Source of the DNA: Turbatrix aceti
Taxonomy: Eukaryota > Nematoda > Chromadorea > Rhabditida > Panagrolaimidae
Reading direction: 5' to 3'
Length of the DNA stretch: 64,000 nucleotides
Assembly (NCBI GenBank): GCA_963969345.1
Contig: OZ017770.1
Coordinates: forward strand, 10,224,180-10,288,179
In this document: piece after piece, positions 57,401-64,000 of the stretch
How positions within the stretch are numbered: position 1 is the stretch's first letter
How the letters are laid out: each line of letters starts with the position of its first letter
The notes under the pieces: model-generated
What the model was told of the DNA's origin: nothing
Databases searched by the model: none
Seen by the model: only the letters and a program-made list of their open reading frames with translations
Made by a program: the position numbers and the translations under genes

Positions 57401-60400
57401 GGTCTACCTGGTGCCCCCGGACTGAGTGGACCTGCAGGTCCTCCTGGCGCACCTGGCATCCCTGGTGCTCCTGGTCTGGATGGTCTACCTGGCTATGCTG
57501 GTCCTCCTGGACCCAAAGGCGAACATGGTCTTTCCGGTATCCCTGGCAAACAAGGTCGTGCTGGTCCTGCAGGTGCAACAGGTGAAAACGGTCTACCTGG
57601 CCTCAAGGGGGAATCTGGACTTCCTGGCGCTCCTGGTCTTCCCGGTGCCCCCGGTCAGACTGGTGAATCTGGTTTCCCAGGTCTTCCGGTAAGTTTTAAT
57701 TTAAAAAACGTTGTTAAAAAAGTTAATTTTTTTTTGCATGTTTAGGGTCAAGGTGGCCTACCTGGCATTCCCGGCCCTAAGGGCGAGCAAGGCCTCGTCG
57801 GCTTCCCAGGTCTTCGCGGCCCACCTGGCGAATCAGGCCAATCTGGCGCTCCTGGCAACCGTGGCGAACCCGGCAACGCAGGAACACCCGGTCTTCCCGG
57901 TCTGCGGGGACTCAACGGAGAACCCGGCTACGAAGGACTTCCTGGCCAAGACGGCCTTCCCGGTGTGCCAGGTGATCGCGGCGACGATGGCCTTCCTGGT
58001 CTGCCTGGTATCAGCGGCGAACATGGCTTGGCTGGCGTTCCTGGTCTACGAGGTGACGACGGCTACGCTGGACTCGACGGACAACCTGGCCTGCCAGGTA
58101 CCCCAGGTACCGATGGTCTTCCCGGCTTTCCCGGAGATGCCGGACCATCGATTCCCGGCGCTCCTGGAGCAAAGGGCGAATACGGTGAACCTGGCTACGA
58201 CGGCCTAGACGGCATTGCTGGCTATCCTGGTGTTCCTGGTGCCGTAGGAACCCCTGGCTATCCTGGTCTGAAAGGCGATGCTGGTTATCCTGGAACCCCT
58301 GGACTTCCTGGAAAAGAGGGTTACCCAGGTGCTCCTGGCCTTAAGGGAACTCCCGGCTTTCCTGGTGCTCCCGGACTTGTTGGACCAGATGTAAGTTTAT
58401 TTTTTAAGCAAATTGCATTTAAATCTGTTTTTGTAGGGTTATGCCGGCATCGAAGGTGAAAAAGGCTATCCCGGTATTCCTGGCGACAACGGACTACCTG
58501 GCGCACGTGGACTGGATGGCGTTTCTGGACTTCCAGGTCTCAAGGGTGATTCAGGCCTACCCGGCTACCCTGGAGCACCCGGCTTGCCTGGACCAAATGG
58601 CCTTCCTGGCCGCGATGGAGTTGCTGGCTATCCAGGTGAACCCGGACTCAACGGCTTACCTGGAATCCCCGGACAAAAGGGTCAATCCGGCGATCGAGGA
58701 GGCGATGGCTACCCTGGTCTTGCTGGCGTGCCCGGCTTCAAGGGGGAACAAGGTGACGCGGGTCTGCCCGGTTTGCCTGGAATCATTCCTCAAGGTGAGT
58801 TTTACAAAACAAACATTTTGATGAACTTTGAAAAAATAATAAATTTCAGCTGTTCACGGTCTTCCCGGCGAAGACGGACTTCCCGGCATCCCCGGCAAAG
58901 ATGGATTTCCTGGCCTTCCCGGCGAACGTGGCATGGACGGTCTCGATGGCGCCCCAGGTTTTCCAGGTGAAGCCGGTGATCGCGGTCTGCCTGGTCTCCC
59001 TGGAGAACAAGGCCTCCGAGGCATCGACGGCAAACGTGGTCACAACGGTGCACCTGGCCCCCAGGGACCACCCGGTATCAACGGAGCTTCCGGATACCCC
59101 GGCGAACGAGGTGTGGATGGCGGACCTGGTCAGCCTGGCTACCCTGGCAGTCCTGGTGTTCCTGGTATTCGAGTAAGCATTTTTTGATTTTTTACAGGTA
59201 AAAATGCATAAGAATAATATTTCAGGGCGAAAGCGGTCTTCCCGGCGTTCCTGGCATCAAAGGTGACGACGGCCTACCTGGTCTTCCAGGAGTACCCGGC
59301 GACAAAGGTGTAGCAGGTGACAGCGGTGCTCCTGGTCTCGAAGGTGCTCCTGGTTTTCCTGGCTTGCCAGGTATTCAAGGCCCCCCAGGCCCCGTGGCGC
59401 CTCCTGTAAGTTTTCAATAATATTTTTGGTCTTCATGTTATAAACACAACTTGTTTTTTAGATCGTACTTGCCCCCGGTTCCCAAGGCTACGCTGGTCTT
59501 CCCGGCCTCCCCGGTCTGAAAGGTGAACGCGGTCAACCCGGTCTCTTCGGACCACCCGGAAATGCCGGTCTCCCCGGTCAGCCCGGCTACAACGGTGACC
59601 AGGGACCCCCCGGTCTTCCTGGATACCGCGGAATCGGAGGCGAGCGCGGTCCCAATGGCATTTCCGGTCGTCCTGGTCTTCCTGGTCTTCCAGGTTCTCA
59701 GGGCTACCCCGGAGGACCCGGTGGCTGGGCTCCTTCTCGAGGCTTTGTCTTTGCGAAGCACTCTCAGTCCGCTGATATTCCACCCTGCCCCCCTGGGGCT
59801 ACCCAGCTTTGGACTGGCTACTCCCTGCTCTACGTTCAGGGCAATAAGAAGGCTGTCGGCCAAGATCTTGCCACACCTGGATCGTGTCTGCCAAGATTTA
59901 GCACGATTCCCTTCCTTTTCTGCGATTTTAAGGAAACCTGTACGTTCAGTTCAAGAAACGATTATTCTTATTGGCTGTCGACTGGTGAAGGCATGACTGC
60001 TATGATGAATTCGGTAAGTAAATACATACCATTAAAAAATCTGAAACCAGGTAATTAATTACCATGCACCCATTTTTAGATTTCTGCCCCTTCAGTGCGT
60101 CCGCACATCTCTCGATGCGCAGTCTGCGAACTTCCGACGCAAATTACCGTTGTCCATTCTCAGGACACCTACGTTCCAGAGTGCCCATCAGGATGGTCTA
60201 AATACTACGACGGCTACAGTTTTATAATGGTTTGTTGAAATTAAAAAACAAAAAAAAGTAACCTAAATGAAAAAAAATTTAGTACACTGGCGCGGGTGCG
60301 GACGGCTTTGGACAAAAACTGTCATCTCCCGGATCTTGCCTGGAGAAATTCAATGCAGTACCCTTCATTGAATGCCACGGACAGGGCAGGTGCAATTACT

Positions 60401-60540
60401 ACGCTTCCAACCACGCATTCTGGCTAGCTGTTATTTCTCCCGAACATCAGTTTAGCAAACCGATGCCAGCAACACTCAAAGCCGGCGGTCAGACGGATCG
60501 CGTGAGTCGTTGCAGTGTTTGCATCAAGAATCGACAATAG
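54455..60540 (+). CDS. emb-9: Collagen IV alpha-1 chain (EMB-9 type), one frame error in exon 4
   Basis: Basement-membrane collagen. Sixteen exons: 54455-54589, 54645-54779, 54838-54945, 55003-55531, 55586-55832, 55889-56496, 56548-56802, 56853-57276, 57324-57688, 57746-58390, 58437-58794, 58850-59172, 59226-59405, 59462-60013, 60080-60229, 60283-60540; about 1,756 aa, the size of EMB-9. Signal peptide; 7S region with [12 protein letters not shown]; long Gly-X-Y helix with interruptions; NC1 with two C4 halves, each with six cysteines ([40 protein letters not shown]). The NC1 end ([10 protein letters not shown]) is alpha-1-like. Exon 4 is 529 nt between phase-0 introns: an extra G at 55414-55416 breaks the frame. 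AATAAA is at 60753-60758. Confidence 0.93.
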
Positions 60541-62787
60541 TATTGGAACACTGCCTTTACCCCCCGTGTGAATTATCAAATCAAGCCATCACAAATTTTT
60601 TATTCTGCCAACCCACAATGCCTTACTCTTCCAGTACTTTTCAACCATACTCGCCAAAAATCACCTGCTTTAAAAAAACGAAACAAAATTATATTGCTAT
60701 TGTTTTTTTTCTTTAGTTCTTTCAAATTTTTAATTTAATTTTTTTTTGCACGAATAAATTTATGTCTGATACTCAATCCTATTTATTGCGTCATCTCATT
60801 TTACAGAGGGAGAAAGATAATTATTGCAACAGATGTTTTTTCTATCTCGCAGCTATTTTTTGTTCGCAACAGTTTTCTGTTTACTCTGCGAGCCGTTCAA
60901 TGCGTTCAATTCGTCCACTTCCTCGTTCCCCCGTTCAATCTTTGTCAGAAAAAAAATCTTTTGTCGTAATAACGCAATTGTTTTTTGTAACCTTTAGCAT
61001 CGTTTGTACTTGTCCCCCTATCGGCCCCTCTTCGACAAAGTACCAGCCGGTCATTTCCAGTCGCATACCCCATTTTTTCGATGACGTCCACCACCACTAC
61101 CGCCCCTGTCCACCAAGCAGCACACCCGCCGCGAGCCAGCACAAGACGACAACCATTTTTTACGCTGTAAAAAACACATCGAGGACGTATGCACTAGTTT
61201 TTTGAATAGAAAGTGCGCAGCACGCCAGAAAAATGACTGCAATGTGTGTATGGAGCATAGCACGGACATCCACAGACAGGCACGAAACGGAGCAACTGGC
61301 AACACTCGCGACGCTCCTCTAGACATTTTTTATACGCGGTCAGCAAAAAAGCGCTGTTCAACCAACGAAAGGAGGACAGCACAAAAAACGTAAAATAGGA
61401 AGGCGTGGTTAGTTACTCAAAAAATGTCTTTTATCCTAGGGGAAAGAGAGGGACCTTTAGGGGGACATACGGACTTTCCTCGTACGCATTGCCCTACTAA
61501 AGTCTACGGGCAGTGACTGACCATCACGAAAAAGTGTCTGCAAAAAAACCAAACAGCTAATGTGCCAGGCTCGGAAAGAGGCGGAGACGTGACTTGTCTT
61601 GTCACACAAAAAACCGCTATGATCGACGTCTGTTGGGTCACTCACTCTGGATATACACAAATGCTATTCTCTAATAACCGAGGAAAAAAAGCTGGAAAGC
61701 GGTCACTCCTCGCTTTTGGTCCCCTTCGATGATGCCGTCTCGGCTCTCCCTGGCTTTACGGTATAATTGTGGACCAGACTGCTGGCTGGTTGAGCCCAAA
61801 TCTCTACCGCAGGTTAGTTTTTTTTTAATTATTTAATTGGATAAATTATATTGGGATAATTAAATTAAAAGTTTAGGTACCAATTTTTTTAGGATTCTAT
61901 TTTTCAGGAAATTTCACAGATTTCAGATCCCCTAAAATTCCCCGAAAAAATTTGCCGTCTTCGTTCTGAATCATTTCAGAAAACAATTTCTCATTCCATC
62001 TTTCCCCCGCATCATTTCGAATGATTCACGAACAGTTTCCGAGAAAAAATCGTAATCGTAGCCCAAAACAAAAAACAAAAGAAAAATAAATATCTGTATG
62101 ATTCAGAATCCATACACCACCAAAAGTTGTCTAAAAAACCAACGTAAAAAAGTATTGCGAACGGTGTATGTGTGTACGTGTCGGAGAAAGAGAGAGAGAG
62201 AGAGGAGGCTGAAACATTGATTATTCATTCTTTCGTTTCAGAACCAGTCAAATACGATAACAACGATCCTTTGACTTTCCTCACTCGGAACTCGGGAATA
62301 TGAATCTGAAATTCAGACAGCTTGTTGCTCATCCAAATCTCAAAGCTGTATTGTAATGAAGGTTGTAAGATTTATATGGGTTGTGTAATAATCCTAAACA
62401 CGTCTGAGAAATGTATCAAACCCTGGAGGAGTCGTGGTTAGACATTATTACAGGTTGGTTTTTTGAATCGATAAAGAGTATATAAATGTAAACATAAATA
62501 TAATAACATCAGTGGAAATGTGTGGGAAACAAGGTTGGCAAGCCCTGCCAGGTCAGTGTCGAAGAGTTAAGTGCTAAGTATCACAATCATACACTGGCAC
62601 ATGAATAATTGTCTTTATCAGAACCAAAGTTGTACTAATCTTGTTTTATTAAACATTCATCTTTGATAATCGATAGATGTTTTTTATATACAAACATCAA
62701 TCAATAATTGTCTGGGTTTGGGTTGGGTTAGGCTTTCAGGTCTGTCTATTGCACTCCCAATCCACAAAACTTGTTGACAATTTAGGA
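60541..62787. other. Intergenic region
   Basis: Holds the collagen poly(A) signal (60753-60758) and a (GA)n tract near 62186-62205. Open frames at 60762-61205 and 61051-61393 have no motif or splice support. TTTATT at 62645-62650 could be the minus-strand poly(A) signal of the candidate gene at 62788. Confidence 0.4.
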
Positions 62788-63126
62788 TTATCGATTTTCT
62801 TCCAACAGATATTCTTTAGATACCTCGCTGCAATCTTTCCGCAGATCTTTTTCTTTTTCAGAATGAAAAACAAGCATGCTACCACACCTTTCCCACCTTT
62901 CAGATGTTTCCCAATTCAGTTCCAAACATTTGGAAAGCCACTTTTGAACATTCCCACGGTTTATATTTGAGACAATTTTTATATCCCAGCTTGCAGCGAG
63001 GTATAAAAAAACTTTATCTGCCTCGGTCAAAGATTCAAATCCCACGTCTTCATACTTTATAGACCATTCAAGAAGGGCATCGCCATTTACAGTGTTTATT
63101 TCTATTGCATTGCCTGTTCCCTTCAT
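62788..63126 (-). CDS. Candidate single-exon small protein
   Basis: 112 aa from the first ATG (MKGTGNAIEINTVNGDALLE). The composition is that of a real soluble protein, with an even spread of hydrophobic and charged residues (EADKVFLYLAASWDIKIVS), unlike chance frames in this AT-rich DNA. A minus-strand AATAAA lies 138 bp downstream. No family recognised; may be the last exon of a longer gene. Confidence 0.4.
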   Translation of the reverse strand: MKGTGNAIEINTVNGDALLEWSIKYEDVGFESLTEADKVFLYLAASWDIKIVSNINRGNVQKWLSKCLELNWETSERWERCGSMLVFHSEKEKDLRKDCSEVSKEYLLEENR

Positions 63127-64000
63127 TTTAGTCACAATGAAAACTGTATGAACAGTTTTTCATGTATAATAATTTTATACAATGACAGGTCTATTAACGT
63201 GGGATGCCTGATGGGAATTTGATGACAACATTGAATCTCAATGAACGGGGAATAGAAATTGCTTGAATCGTACAGCAATTCAAGACGAAAATTGTATAAT
63301 TTTCTACAGTATCGTTTGTCTTTTTGATTTTTTGATGAGGTTTTCTGTCTGGCCTAAAGTTAAGGATCTGACAATCGTCAACAATACTAATTCATAGAAT
63401 AGTGTTGACGTGTATTGTATAATAAATTGTATAATACTGTTCATGTAAGCAAAGCAGTACTGAAAGATACGGTTGATCCAATGTACATATGTGCATGATC
63501 GCAATCGCATAACCATTTTTCATCGGCAGAATATGTCTTACGGTACCTATGAATGTCATTGGCAAAAATATATTCCAATAAAAAAAAATTTTACCGTATC
63601 CTGCGTGAAAATAGGCGCATTTTACAGACATTAAATTGTAAAACTCGTATTTGTTTGCTTTTTTATTTCTTTCTCACTCAATGGATAAAATTTTTTAGTG
63701 ATAAAAAATTGTACATATGTATCCATTCCTGCCGATAAAAAAGGTTTTTTTCCCTCTTGTTAACACCAAAATTCTTTTTTTTGTTAAAAAATGCCTTTTC
63801 ATGTACATGTTACATTTGCGTGCATGCATCGCATCATTTCAAAAACTGCTAACTGCAAAAAAAATCTGAAATCACACTGGCATTTTGTCGGCCTATTGTT
63901 GCCCACGCAAGACAGCCAGGCAGGCTGTCAGACAGACGGTAACCTGCAATTTACACCAACAGCATAACTCTCTCTAAAAAAATGCTTTTAGTAACAAATG
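63127..64000. other. AT-rich sequence at window end
   Basis: No gene, RNA or repeat could be supported. Confidence 0.4.

Noticed and set aside
60762..61205. 147-codon plus-strand frame downstream of collagen IV
   Set aside because: Rich in Phe/Ser/Pro from T- and C-rich DNA; no motif, and it overlaps the collagen poly(A) region.

Overview
This is eukaryotic, animal (ecdysozoan, most likely nematode) genomic DNA. The background is AT-rich, introns are short (about 40-80 nt, bounded by GT...TTTTNAG), and the gene set is metazoan: a DDX6/CGH-1 helicase, a receptor guanylyl cyclase, an insulin-like prohormone, an Olig-type bHLH factor, a cuticlin-like ZP protein, a CFAP410 protein, FAAH, mitochondrial acyl carrier protein and an alpha-1-type collagen IV. 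No species can be named from sequence alone. Exon models below were built by hand from reading frame, splice consensus and family conservation.

Layout. 1-2.3 kb: AT-rich, with a MITE-like inverted repeat. 2.36-3.86 kb (+): DDX6/CGH-1. 5.6-8.7 kb (+): secreted C-type lectin with a long Ser/Thr-rich tail and an apparent alternative terminal exon. 8.95-10.2 kb (-): LRAT-domain protein and Olig/HLH-17-type bHLH gene, head to tail and 157 bp apart. 11.4-16.0 kb (+): receptor guanylyl cyclase in 19 exons, one intron being GC-AG. 18.8-19.4 kb (+): eight-cysteine insulin-like prohormone. 20.27-27.56 kb (+): GC-rich BEL/Pao LTR retrotransposon with a phlebovirus-glycoprotein-like env region. It is flanked by a 5-bp target duplication, has a frame break in reverse transcriptase, and has lost all but 24 bp of its 3' LTR.

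29.15-35.9 kb (-): four tightly spaced genes, CFAP410, ZP protein, mitochondrial ACP and FAAH, with gaps of 167-277 bp, as expected of a trans-spliced cluster. 37.0-52.9 kb is the most unusual part: genes without recognised orthologs, three of which start from copies of the same roughly 370-bp 5' module. Two copies lie back to back as a large inverted repeat driving divergent genes. The third drives a very long (about 2,890 aa) protein with 49-residue tandem repeats rich in S-P-R-K sites, KVxF (PP1-docking-like) motifs, six SUMO-interaction-like motifs, acidic repeats, and a C-terminal PHD plus extended PHD pair of JADE/BRPF type.

54.45-60.54 kb (+): collagen IV alpha-1 (EMB-9 type) in 16 exons, with one extra base breaking exon 4. 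The last 3.4 kb holds only one weak single-exon candidate.
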